From positions 1,116,001-1,180,000 of the forward strand of contig NZ_JSYM01000001.1 of assembly GCF_000812945.1 (NCBI RefSeq): 64,000 nucleotides of DNA, read 5' to 3'. Under the pieces are notes generated by a model. That model did no database searches. It was not told the DNA's origin and saw only the letters and a program-made list of their open reading frames with translations. The position numbers and the translations under genes are program-made. The stretch is from Flavobacterium sp. AED. GTDB taxonomy: Bacteria > Bacteroidota > Bacteroidia > Flavobacteriales > Flavobacteriaceae. This document shows, piece after piece, positions 18,023 to 26,532 of the stretch. Each line of letters begins with the position of its first letter. Within the stretch, counting starts at the first letter, position 1.

Positions 18023-18865
18023 TTATTTATTAAAAGAAGATTTTATAGCTTTCATTACACTTGGAGTTGACCATTGACCAGCCACAATAATACGTCTGAT
18101 GGTGTATAGGGGGTCAATTGAATCTCTTTTGGTGGACAAGATAAATGCCATTTGGTATCCGCTCTTTTTTATTTCTGGGATTGCTTCCTTGTTCCACAGG
18201 CCAAAAGGATAAGCAAAATAAGTTACCGGTTTACCAATGATGTCTTCCAATTTCTTTTTGGGTTTTACCAATTGAGTCTCCCAGTCTTTTCCAGCGTATT
18301 TAGTCACCATGTGGTGATCCCAAGTATGTGCTGCAACTGTATTCCCGCTGTCAGATAAACTTTTAATTTGCTCTTTTGTCAAATAGTTAGGACGGTTAAT
18401 GGAAACGGTCATTACAAAGAATACTCCTTTGAAACCGTATTTTTTCATTTCGGCAGCACCTAAGCTGTATTGTTCTCCGCGTGTATCATCAAATGTAATC
18501 ATTACTGGATTTGTCGGTAACGGGGCATCATGAACTAAATATTCATATAATTGATCGGGTAAAATGCTATGATATCCTTCGTCTGACAACGCTTTCATTT
18601 GTTGTGCAAAATTAGCTGGAGATACGGTATAGGTTTTTGTCATTTCACCGGCATTGGCGCTAAGCTCCTTAATATTATGATAACATAATATAGGTACTTC
18701 CTTTTTGGAAAGAATGGTTGCCAAATCAGCCATTTCTTTCTTGGGAGCAACTTTTTGAACAGGTACATTAACTTCGGTTGTCTCCTTTTCTATCTTAGTT
18801 GGTTTAGAGTTGCAACCAGCTAATAAAAATAGGCCTATAGAAACTAAAAATAAGATATTTTTCAT
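18023..18865 (-). CDS. Polysaccharide deacetylase lipoprotein (NodB domain)
   Basis: The lipoprotein signal ends in LLAGC (Cys18). The NodB homology domain has motif 1 TFDD (124-127), the zinc-binding HTWDH (His180, His184) and YFAYPFG (motif 3). The family removes N- or O-acetyl groups from polysaccharides such as peptidoglycan, chitin or PNAG; the lipid anchor places it on a membrane facing the periplasm or outside. It is 280 residues, 14 nt downstream of another lipoprotein gene and ahead of a strong terminator, so the two form an operon. Confidence 0.9.
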   Translation of the reverse strand: MKNILFLVSIGLFLLAGCNSKPTKIEKETTEVNVPVQKVAPKKEMADLATILSKKEVPILCYHNIKELSANAGEMTKTYTVSPANFAQQMKALSDEGYHSILPDQLYEYLVHDAPLPTNPVMITFDDTRGEQYSLGAAEMKKYGFKGVFFVMTVSINRPNYLTKEQIKSLSDSGNTVAAHTWDHHMVTKYAGKDWETQLVKPKKKLEDIIGKPVTYFAYPFGLWNKEAIPEIKKSGYQMAFILSTKRDSIDPLYTIRRIIVAGQWSTPSVMKAIKSSFNK

Positions 18866-18879
18866 AATTGAAAAGCGAA

Positions 18880-19905
18880 TTATTGGTATTGAATGTAGAT
18901 AGGTTTAGGAGTAAATTTCATCAGCTCTTCTGGTGTGTACATTACCCAATTTTTTTTAATGTCATTTTTATAAAACAATTTAAAACCAGTAAATTGAACA
19001 GGTTCTCTATAAATATAACTTAGATAAGTAGATCTTTTCAAGATTCTGTCGCCAAAACCATCCATATCCATTACAATCTGTACTTCAGGTACTTTTTTTA
19101 TATTCTTATAGTTAGTTACCATCCCTTGTGTAAAACGATGTACTACGAGTATTTTTGGAGTCAGCTTGTTTTTACGAACTAGGTTTGCCAGAATATCAAC
19201 CGCATCATTGATATCAGCAGCATCGAAAGTGCCTATTTTTGAGCCGGGACGATGCCCACCCTTCATCGAAAATTCAGGGTCAATTCCTAAATGGACATTG
19301 GGCATTGACAGGTATTTTTCTAATGTTGTCACTTCATCTTTTACATTACTATGACCTACTTGGATGTCTAGAAATACCAAGGCATCTATAGGCTTAGCCC
19401 AACTTAAAATGGTGTCAATTTGTTTAAAAGGCATACGCATTCTGTGTTTATTGTCTTTTCCAGGTGCACCTTGGGCAGTGATGGCAATATAATGCAAAGC
19501 AGGAATTGTTTTCACTGAAGGATCTACTGCCTGCCATTTGGCTACTTCTCCTTGTAATTTTTTAATCATTTCGTTTCTGGGAAGTTCACCTAAAATCCCC
19601 ATTCTTTTGGAATATAGATTTCCGTAATAGGCAATGATTCTATTGTATGGCAAAAGTGCTCCAGGCAAAGGATAAGGTGTTTTTACCGGCCATTTTCCTG
19701 TAGTATCATTATTGCTTAACGCTAGCATTCTCTTGTTATAGTCAGTAGTGTCAATAGTCAGAGCCATCTTTTTGACTAAGGTATCAGGCTGTTTTGTTAC
19801 TGTTTTTTCTTCTCCGTTTACTGTATCAGCGGCTTTACCGCGATTACAACTGGATACAAAAAATAAAAAGGGAAGTATAAGTAATGCGAGAGCTGGCTTT
19901 TTCAT
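18880..19905 (-). CDS. Lipoprotein of unknown function, TIM-barrel-like
   Basis: From the ATG at 19905 the product is 341 residues, with a lipoprotein signal ending in FVSSC (Cys20). The longer frame from 19929 would start almost at the predicted transcription start, so the shorter one is chosen. The middle shows alternating hydrophobic strands with conserved-looking acids (DALVFLDIQVG, HLGIDPEFSM, QIVMDMDGFGD), suggesting a TIM-barrel hydrolase. The family is not recognised with certainty. Pairing with a polysaccharide deacetylase in one operon suggests action on an exopolysaccharide; this is inference. Confidence 0.7.
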   Translation of the reverse strand: MKKPALALLILPFLFFVSSCNRGKAADTVNGEEKTVTKQPDTLVKKMALTIDTTDYNKRMLALSNNDTTGKWPVKTPYPLPGALLPYNRIIAYYGNLYSKRMGILGELPRNEMIKKLQGEVAKWQAVDPSVKTIPALHYIAITAQGAPGKDNKHRMRMPFKQIDTILSWAKPIDALVFLDIQVGHSNVKDEVTTLEKYLSMPNVHLGIDPEFSMKGGHRPGSKIGTFDAADINDAVDILANLVRKNKLTPKILVVHRFTQGMVTNYKNIKKVPEVQIVMDMDGFGDRILKRSTYLSYIYREPVQFTGFKLFYKNDIKKNWVMYTPEELMKFTPKPIYIQYQ

Positions 19906-19931
19906 AAATAAACAGTGTTTAGTTTTCAATG

Positions 19932-19964
19932 CAAATATAAAGTATTTTGTTTGTGGCTTGTCAA
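19932..19964 (-). promoter_or_regulatory. Promoter of the two-lipoprotein operon
   Basis: On the minus strand TTG (19964-19962), 22 nt, then TATATTTG (19939-19932), an exact TAnnTTTG. Transcription should start near 19925, consistent with the ATG at 19905. Confidence 0.65.
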
Positions 19965-20246
19965 TTATAATACCGCCTAAAGGCTATATTTTTTACATAA
20001 TTCACGGATTCAGATTTAGAATTTGAGTTGTTTTGATTTTAATGATAATTAGATTGTAAAGAAGATTTATTTTAGGCTAAAACGAGTAAAATTCTTTTTT
20101 ATGCGAATACCCAACATAAATTAAATTAAAACGATTAAAAAATAGTTTATTAATAATTGCCTAACGGGATTTTTACAGAATAATTAGTTGTTTTTAAACC
20201 GTATTTATATAAATTGCGAATTGCAAATACAATTAATTAAAGTGGT
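19965..20246. other. Intergenic region before the MGH1-like glucosidase gene
   Basis: Together with the adjoining promoter it is about 340 bp without a gene. It is A/T-rich, holds a TTGC...GCAA near-palindrome close to 20215-20228 and an AAAACGATT word upstream, but no convincing promoter or hairpin. Confidence 0.4.
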
Positions 20247-22889
20247 ATGTCAGAAATAGATGCAGAACGAGCGCGGTTAAAATTAAGGCACGATAATAAA
20301 GGCTGGAAAAAGTGGGGACCTTATTTAACAGAAAGACAATGGGGAACGGTTAGGGAAGATTATTCACAAAACGGTGATGCCTGGAATAATATTACCCATG
20401 ATATGGCACGCTCCAAAGCATATCGATGGGGAGAAGAGGGTATTGGTGGAATTTCCGACAATAAACAACATATTTGTTTTGCTTTCGCTTTTTGGAACCA
20501 CAAAGACCATATTTTAAAAGAACGGTTTTTTGGTCTGACCGGAAATGAATCAAATCATGGTGAAGATGTTAAAGAATTATATTTCTATCAAGATGCTACG
20601 CCTACGCATTCGTATCAAAAGATGCTTTACAAGTATCCTCAAGCTGCTTTTCCTTATGAAAAACTGGTTAACGAAAGCAAAAAACGAACACGGCTTCAAC
20701 CGGAATATGAATTACTGGACACTGGGATTTTTGATAAAGATGCCTATTTTGATATTTCTATTGAATACGCAAAAGCTGATGAACAGGATATACTAATTAA
20801 AGTTACAGTAGAAAATAGATCAAATGTTGCTGCTCCCATGACGGTTTTGCCAACACTTTGGTTTAGGAATACGTGGTGTTGGGGGTATGAAAAATATAGT
20901 CATAAACCAATATTAACGGGTATTGGAAACTCTATTATTGAAGTAAGTCATCGTTTAGTAGGGCATTTTAAATTATACGCTGAAAAAGCAAAGGAAGTTT
21001 TATTCTGTGATAATGAAACAAATTTTGAGCGGTTATATAATTCTCCCAATCCGACGCAATACACCAAAGATGGTATAAATGACTATATTGTCAATAAACG
21101 CAAAGAGGCTGTAAATCCGAATCATATAGGTACTAAAGCTTCGGTAAAATATGACGATGTAATTCCTGCGAATGGCAAAAAGGTCTATCGCATGCGATTT
21201 ACGAATCAAACTCCAAGTGATGCTTTTGCCGATTTTGATACTATTTTTGAAAAACGACTTGTAGAAGCCGATGAATTTTATGCCAGTCTTCAAAAAGGAA
21301 TTGAAGAAGAAAAATTAAGGTCTGTGCAACGCCAAGCGTATGCTGGAATGCTTTGGACGAAACAATGGTATTATTATAATGTGTTTGAATGGATAAAAGG
21401 TGATCCATCCATGCCAAAACCTGATTTGAATAGGAAGAATGGACGAAACAGTTCTTGGAAACATTTGTATACGTCCAATATCCTATCGATGCCAGATAAA
21501 TGGGAATATCCTTGGTTTGCCGCATGGGATTTAGCATTTCATACGTTGCCTTTAGCTCGTCTTGATCCTGATTTTGCAAAAAGACAATTGTCAGTTATCT
21601 TGAGGGAATATTACATGCATCCAAATGGTCAAATACCGGCTTACGAATGGTCATTTTCTGATGTAAATCCACCAGTACATGCTTGGGCAACTTGGAAGGT
21701 TTATGAAATTGACAAAGAAATGAATGGCGGAAAGGGAGACATTGTTTTCTTGGAACGCATTTTCCATAAACTGCTATTAAATTTCACTTGGTGGGTGAAT
21801 TTGAAAGATGAAGGCGGGAATAATATTTTTGGGGGTGGATTCCTTGGAATGGATAATATTGGAGTTTTTGACCGTTCAGCAGCCTTGCCAACCGGTGGGC
21901 ATTTAGAGCAAGCAGATGGAACAGGTTGGATGGCTATGTATAGTTTAAATATGTTGCGTATAGCTTGTGAAATCTCTCTTGAAAACCCTGTTTATCAGGA
22001 TATGGCTTCTAAATTCTTTGAGCACTTTTTACATATTGCAGGCGCCATGCAATCCATTGGCGGTGATAAATTAAATCTTTGGGATGAAGATGACCAGTTT
22101 TATTACGACATGCTTCACAAAGAAAATGGAGATGCTGAGCTTTTAAAAGTACGTTCCATGGTGGGGTTAATTCCTTTATTTGCGGTCGAAGTTTTAAATG
22201 CAGATTTGCTGGAAAAATTACCGGATTTTAAACGTCGTGTCGAATGGGTATTGAACAACCGTCCTGATTTAGCCAGTTTAATCTCCAGTTGGTATCATCC
22301 CGGAAAAGGCGAAACCCGTTTGCTTTCCATTCTTCGTGGTCACCGAATGAAAATGATTATGAAGCGAATGTTTGATGAAACAGAGTTTTTATCCGATTTT
22401 GGAATTCGTTCGTTGTCCAAATATCATAAAGAGCATCCTTATAAATTTAATTATGAAGGAGGAACGGTGCAAGTAGATTATACACCAGCCGAGGCTACTG
22501 GGGATATGTTTGGTGGAAATTCAAATTGGAGAGGTCCTATTTGGTTTCCAATGAATTATTTGATTTTAGACTCTTTAGAAAAATTCTCGAGTTATTACGG
22601 AAACGACTATGAAGTTGAATTCCCTACAAACTCAGGGCAAATGATGAATATAAAACAAGCAGCGGAAGGAGTTTCTAAGCGATTATTATCTCTTTTTATT
22701 CCGGATGAGAATAAGAAAATTCCAATGTATGGTGAATACGAGAAGTTTCAAAACGACCCTGTTTTCAATAAAAATCACTTGTTTTTTGAATACTTTGACG
22801 GAGATACCGGTAAAGGGTTAGGTGCCAATCACCAAACAGGGTGGACTGGACTAATCTCAGAAATTATCCGACAGTTATATGTGAAATAA
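20247..22889 (+). CDS. MGH1-like (GH63-related) glucosidase
   Basis: The 880-residue protein has no signal peptide. Its C-terminal half shows an (alpha/alpha)6-barrel typical of MGH1/GH63-like glycosidases (YPWFAAWDLAFHTLPLARLDPDFAKRQL, and WRGPIWFPMNYL near the end). Acid-rich active-site segments such as EYPWFAAWDLAF and NWRGPIW are conserved in the family, which cleaves alpha-glucosidic bonds in glucosylglycerate, mannosyl-type or related small glucosides. The substrate here is unknown; a cytoplasmic site is expected. It converges with the GH3 gene over a shared terminator. Confidence 0.8.
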   Translation: MSEIDAERARLKLRHDNKGWKKWGPYLTERQWGTVREDYSQNGDAWNNITHDMARSKAYRWGEEGIGGISDNKQHICFAFAFWNHKDHILKERFFGLTGNESNHGEDVKELYFYQDATPTHSYQKMLYKYPQAAFPYEKLVNESKKRTRLQPEYELLDTGIFDKDAYFDISIEYAKADEQDILIKVTVENRSNVAAPMTVLPTLWFRNTWCWGYEKYSHKPILTGIGNSIIEVSHRLVGHFKLYAEKAKEVLFCDNETNFERLYNSPNPTQYTKDGINDYIVNKRKEAVNPNHIGTKASVKYDDVIPANGKKVYRMRFTNQTPSDAFADFDTIFEKRLVEADEFYASLQKGIEEEKLRSVQRQAYAGMLWTKQWYYYNVFEWIKGDPSMPKPDLNRKNGRNSSWKHLYTSNILSMPDKWEYPWFAAWDLAFHTLPLARLDPDFAKRQLSVILREYYMHPNGQIPAYEWSFSDVNPPVHAWATWKVYEIDKEMNGGKGDIVFLERIFHKLLLNFTWWVNLKDEGGNNIFGGGFLGMDNIGVFDRSAALPTGGHLEQADGTGWMAMYSLNMLRIACEISLENPVYQDMASKFFEHFLHIAGAMQSIGGDKLNLWDEDDQFYYDMLHKENGDAELLKVRSMVGLIPLFAVEVLNADLLEKLPDFKRRVEWVLNNRPDLASLISSWYHPGKGETRLLSILRGHRMKMIMKRMFDETEFLSDFGIRSLSKYHKEHPYKFNYEGGTVQVDYTPAEATGDMFGGNSNWRGPIWFPMNYLILDSLEKFSSYYGNDYEVEFPTNSGQMMNIKQAAEGVSKRLLSLFIPDENKKIPMYGEYEKFQNDPVFNKNHLFFEYFDGDTGKGLGANHQTGWTGLISEIIRQLYVK

Positions 22890-22912
22890 AAACGAATCTA
22901 TTTATTAAAAAC

Positions 22913-22943
22913 AAAAAGACCATCAGCAATGATGGTCTTTTTT
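22913..22943. terminator. Bidirectional terminator between glycosidase genes
   Basis: AAAAAGACCATCA (22913-22925) / TGATGGTCTTTTT (22930-22942), loop GCAA: a perfect 13-bp stem with T or A tracts on both sides. Confidence 0.92.
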
Positions 22944-22960
22944 ATATTCGGTTTAATTAA

Positions 22961-25291
22961 TTACTTCTTAACGCTGTATTTTTCAGTTCTGGCATCTTTG
23001 ATTACCCCTTTCCAGTTTAATCCGAAACCAAAATCATACACATTCCCGTTAGCATCTATATAAGGAGTCATGTCGTGAGGAACGTCTTCCATTTGTTTTT
23101 CAACGGTAGTCATGTTCAATGGCATTTGTAAAGGCAACAATCCAGAAGGCTCCGTTTTTCCAGAAATAATATCCATTAAAGCTTCTACTTGTACACCAAA
23201 TTCTCCCACTATTGCATCAACTTCTTTTTCAAATTCACCAAAAACCATTGGGTTTGAAATATTTACAGATACCAATACCGGCTTTCCATTCATCGCTTTT
23301 TTAGTTTCCAGAATCGTATTTAAATCCGGATAGGAATTTGATTTAGACGTTTTATTCAAATACGATCTGTTTGTAATCGTTGGATCAACCACTGGATCTC
23401 CGGCAGCAATACTTTGCGCTCTGGCATCGACTGCTGTATAGTCTTTTAATTGTAAACTGATTGGAACGTATCCATTTCCTCCGGCTTCTCTATCGGCTTT
23501 ACTATATCCGCCGCTTATTGGACTTTTGATAAATACGATGGCAAAATCAGCTTTAGCAGGATCATCCGTTACGGTATAATATTTTTTAATCAATTCTAAA
23601 TTAATAGGGTACTCGATTTTTTCAGGAGATGGTTGACCAAAAAAGTTGATACTCGCAGGAGTAACTCTTTTCGGGATATATACGGTCTTTCCTTTTGCGA
23701 TTGGCAAGGTCTTGTTTTGATTTTTAATCATCACAATAGATTTCAATTGTGTGTCATAACCTGCTTTCATAAATTCAGGTTGACCTACAATTGCTTTGGT
23801 CTCATTAGCATCTAAATAAGAATTTTCAAATAATCCCACTCTAAAAATATTCAAAAGTAAACGAACCGCTGATTGCTCAAAACGCTTGCGCATAAAAGTT
23901 TCGCCATGTTCTTTAATGCCTATTTGGTACGCTTCAAGTACTGGCTTGATGTCGTTATTTCCACCAAATTGATCCACCCCGGCCATCATAACTTTGTAAT
24001 GTCTTTCGGCAATACTTAATTTTTCAACACCCCATGATTTACCAGCAAAGACATCAGGTGTAGGTCCTTCATTGGCTGTAATTAACCAATCCGTACAGAC
24101 CACCCCGTCATAACCGTATTTATTTCTCAATAAATCAGTAACGATGTATTTACTAAATCCGTTTCCAACATTCTCACCGTATTTTTTATCCTGATTATAG
24201 GAGATAGTGTAATAAGGCATAACCGCCGATGCTTTTTTAGTTTTTCCTTTCAATTTAAAAGCGCCTTCTAAAAAGGTTTTTAAATGGGTTTCAAAGTTAT
24301 TACCTGGATACACGGCAAATTTTCCATAAGCAAAATGTCCATCACGACCTCCTTCTTCCGGACCTCCACTTGGCCAATGTTTTACCATTGCGTTGACACT
24401 TTGATTTCCCCATCCATCATAAACAGCAATTGATTTAGGTGAGGTTTGAAATCCATCTACATAGGCTCTTGCCATGTCTGTGGCTAATTTTGGGTCTTCG
24501 CCAAAGGTGCCTACAAAACGATTCCATCTTGGTTCTGTCGCTAAATCAATTTGTGGAGATAAGGCTGTAGTAATTCCTAAGGCTCTGTATTCCTTGGCTG
24601 CAATAGATCCAAATTTCTCTGTAATAGCGGGGTCAAATGTTGCTGCCAATCCTAATTCCTCAGGCCATTGTGATATGGAACCACCCGATCCTGCATTGTA
24701 TTCAGAATCTTTATTGGCACCATTTCTTGGGTCAGAACTGTTATTGGATGGAATTCCCATCCCAATCCCTTCCACTAATGCTTGTATGTTGTTATTCCAT
24801 TCTGCCGCAATTACCGGGCTTTGAACCGAAGTCATTAGCACATGGCGTAAATTGTCATTGGTTAAAAATGCAATTTGTTGATCGGATAAATCCGAAGGTT
24901 TTGCGCCACTTTTAGAAAATGGTTTTTCATTATACGTTCCGGTAAACATTCCTGCTTCCTGTGCCGGCACAGATTGATGTCGGCTATATAACATTAATCC
25001 GGCCATTTGATCCACTGTCATTTTGGTGGCAAGATCTTTGGCACGTTCCGCTACCGGTTTTCTCCAATCTTCATAAATATCTAACTTCCCGTTTTTATTC
25101 AAGTCTTTAAAAGCTAAACCATCTACTTGTATGATTTTAACTCCTGATTTGGGTGAATAGCCTAATGTTTGGCCTCCTTTATTTTGAACAATAGAGTAAG
25201 AACCTTTAGGCGTTTCCGTCCATTTTTTTTGGGCATAAGTTTGCGTTCCAACAAGTAAAATTAACGCAGGTAGTACAATTCCTTTTTTCAT
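22961..25291 (-). CDS. Glycoside hydrolase family 3 beta-glucosidase-type enzyme, exported
   Basis: The signal peptide ends near QTYAQ (residue 21). The 776-residue enzyme has the GH3 (alpha/beta)8 domain with the nucleophile Asp401 in YDGVVCTDW, the KHWPSGGPEEGGRD substrate-binding loop, and a C-terminal alpha/beta sandwich. Residues 63-74 (DLNKNGKLDIYE) form a complete EF-hand calcium loop close to the N-terminus, unusual for simple GH3 enzymes. GH3 members remove glucose or xylose from the non-reducing end of beta-linked sugars. It is probably periplasmic. A promoter lies at 25425-25458 with a site resembling those at the GH13 and GH97 genes. Confidence 0.93.
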   Translation of the reverse strand: MKKGIVLPALILLVGTQTYAQKKWTETPKGSYSIVQNKGGQTLGYSPKSGVKIIQVDGLAFKDLNKNGKLDIYEDWRKPVAERAKDLATKMTVDQMAGLMLYSRHQSVPAQEAGMFTGTYNEKPFSKSGAKPSDLSDQQIAFLTNDNLRHVLMTSVQSPVIAAEWNNNIQALVEGIGMGIPSNNSSDPRNGANKDSEYNAGSGGSISQWPEELGLAATFDPAITEKFGSIAAKEYRALGITTALSPQIDLATEPRWNRFVGTFGEDPKLATDMARAYVDGFQTSPKSIAVYDGWGNQSVNAMVKHWPSGGPEEGGRDGHFAYGKFAVYPGNNFETHLKTFLEGAFKLKGKTKKASAVMPYYTISYNQDKKYGENVGNGFSKYIVTDLLRNKYGYDGVVCTDWLITANEGPTPDVFAGKSWGVEKLSIAERHYKVMMAGVDQFGGNNDIKPVLEAYQIGIKEHGETFMRKRFEQSAVRLLLNIFRVGLFENSYLDANETKAIVGQPEFMKAGYDTQLKSIVMIKNQNKTLPIAKGKTVYIPKRVTPASINFFGQPSPEKIEYPINLELIKKYYTVTDDPAKADFAIVFIKSPISGGYSKADREAGGNGYVPISLQLKDYTAVDARAQSIAAGDPVVDPTITNRSYLNKTSKSNSYPDLNTILETKKAMNGKPVLVSVNISNPMVFGEFEKEVDAIVGEFGVQVEALMDIISGKTEPSGLLPLQMPLNMTTVEKQMEDVPHDMTPYIDANGNVYDFGFGLNWKGVIKDARTEKYSVKK

Positions 25292-25411
25292 ATTTTTGGG
25301 TTGTTTTTTAGATAAATGAACAGCTAAATTGTATTCGCAGGCTAATCTGTCTTCTTGTTTTTAATTGGTAATATTTCACCCAATTATTATTCAGATTTCT
25401 ATATGAGCTTT

Positions 25412-25427
25412 ACGAAAACGATTTCAA
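25412..25427 (-). promoter_or_regulatory. GH3 leader site, variant of the alpha-glucosidase motif
   Basis: The minus strand reads TTGAAATCGTTTTCGT. It matches the 16-nt site of the GH13 and GH97 leaders at 12 of 16 positions (AAATCGnTTTCGT all shared). It overlaps the -7 element, 120 nt upstream of the GH3 ATG. Confidence 0.45.
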
Positions 25428-25458
25428 ATATAATAAATAATGCGTCACATCAACACAA
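25425..25458 (-). promoter_or_regulatory. Promoter of the GH3 gene
   Basis: On the minus strand TTG (25458-25456), 23 nt, then TATATTTG (25432-25425). The -33 element lies inside the duplicated block at 25439-25493. It gives a leader of about 125 nt. Confidence 0.6.
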
Positions 25459-25493
25459 TGAAATAAAAATATTTTAAAAAAAATAGTTTCTGA
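25439..25493. repeat. Duplicated upstream block, copy A (GH3 promoter)
   Basis: It shares ACACAATGAAATAAAAAT and the following TTTTAAAAAAAA, plus flanking AATGYGTCA and GAA ends, with copy B at 26303-26355 (about 52 bp, few differences). A second AATGCGTCA lies at 25505-25513. Confidence 0.65.
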
Positions 25494-25554
25494 ATACGCT
25501 ATAAATGCGTCATTTAACACTCTTTTGTATCCTTAATAAATAGTTGACAAGGAC

Positions 25555-25583
25555 AAAAGCCTGACATTATCGTCAAGCTTTTT
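25555..25583 (-). terminator. Terminator of the small beta-barrel-like gene
   Basis: AAAAGCCTGAC (25555-25565) pairs with GTCAAGCTTTTT (25572-25583) with one mismatch. Same stem family as 37878-37905 and 40660-40686. Confidence 0.6.
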
Positions 25584-25614
25584 CATTTTTTCTACTTTTG
25601 GTAATACTATTGAT

Positions 25615-26250
25615 TTACAAGTTGTATCTAGCCCCTAATGTCCAATTGAATTTACCGTCAGATATAGTCTTATTAGCAAATCCTCTAACATCAAATTTTT
25701 TATTTATTTTATAAGTAATGGTTTCGGAAATACCGTAAGTATTATCCAGATCAAGACCGTAAAGTTGAGATACAAAACTAAAATCACCTTTGGTTATAGT
25801 TGTATTAAAAGCTAAAAAATTAGCTTCAAAATCATTGTTCTTGCCTTTACCATGTAAATAAAAAGTACCTATCGAAACGCTTTTGGATAACTCATAACTC
25901 GCGATTAATTCTTGGGCAAAGAAAGTGTCAACGACATAATCTTTACTGATTTGTAATGCTGGTAAATGGACTCCTATATTTACTTTTAATTTTTTGTCAA
26001 CTAATTTATATCGGGAGATAAAAACAATTCCTCTGGGAGTTAGATTACTTAATCGTATCGTAGACAATAAGTGAAACGAAAGTCGTTTGTTTTCATTTGT
26101 TCCTGCGTTAATTATTAAATGAGGATCTTTAGAGGTAAAGGTCGGGATAAAAGAGAATCCACCTGTACTCGCCTCAAAATTGGCGTATTGAGCATGCAAA
26201 AATGTGCTAAAAAAAAGAGATGTAATGATTACAAGTAAAGTTTTGTTCAT
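25615..26250 (-). CDS. Exported beta-barrel-like protein of unknown function
   Basis: This 211-residue protein has a signal peptide (MNKTLLVIITSLFFSTFLHAQ) followed by amphipathic beta-strands with aromatic residues near strand ends (KFNWTLGARYNL at the C-terminus), as in small outer-membrane beta-barrels. The final Leu rather than Phe is atypical but tolerated. It is not assigned to a named family. It is divergent from the DUF6377 regulator gene, and its promoter overlaps duplicated block B. It ends 323 nt before the GH3 start, so the two are probably separate units with similar control. Confidence 0.6.
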   Translation of the reverse strand: MNKTLLVIITSLFFSTFLHAQYANFEASTGGFSFIPTFTSKDPHLIINAGTNENKRLSFHLLSTIRLSNLTPRGIVFISRYKLVDKKLKVNIGVHLPALQISKDYVVDTFFAQELIASYELSKSVSIGTFYLHGKGKNNDFEANFLAFNTTITKGDFSFVSQLYGLDLDNTYGISETITYKINKKFDVRGFANKTISDGKFNWTLGARYNL

Positions 26251-26290
26251 AAAATAAAATTAGATGTATTTTTTTTTTCGAAATAAATTA

Positions 26291-26322
26291 CAAATGTATA
26301 ACAATGTGTCAATCAAACACAA
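26291..26322 (-). promoter_or_regulatory. Promoter of the small beta-barrel-like gene
   Basis: On the minus strand TTG (26322-26320), 21 nt, then TACATTTG (26298-26291), an exact TAnnTTTG. The -33 element lies in the duplicated block. Confidence 0.6.
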
Positions 26323-26355
26323 TGAAATAAAAATGTTTTAAAAAAAACGTTCAGA
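26303..26355. repeat. Duplicated upstream block, copy B
   Basis: Copy of the 25439-25493 block, placed between the beta-barrel-like gene (minus) and the DUF6377 regulator (plus). The core ACACAATGAAATAAAAAT is identical to copy A. Confidence 0.65.
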
Positions 26356-26532
26356 ACTAACTAAAAATAAACATTTTAAGAATATTTTGTGAAAAAAAAG
26401 TACTGTTTTAAAGCATGCTACAAACAAAAATTCTAGTATTACAAAAAGTGGTTACTAAAAGGAGTATTTGAAAACTGCTATTCCGTTAAACTGGTTTTTT
26501 AGTTATTTTTACACGATTCTAATCAACCTAAA

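Noticed and set aside
18880-22889. The MGH1-like glucosidase and the two lipoproteins as one polysaccharide-utilisation locus.
   Set aside because: They are divergently transcribed, there is no SusC/SusD pair, and the glucosidase has no export signal, so a joint pathway is not supported.
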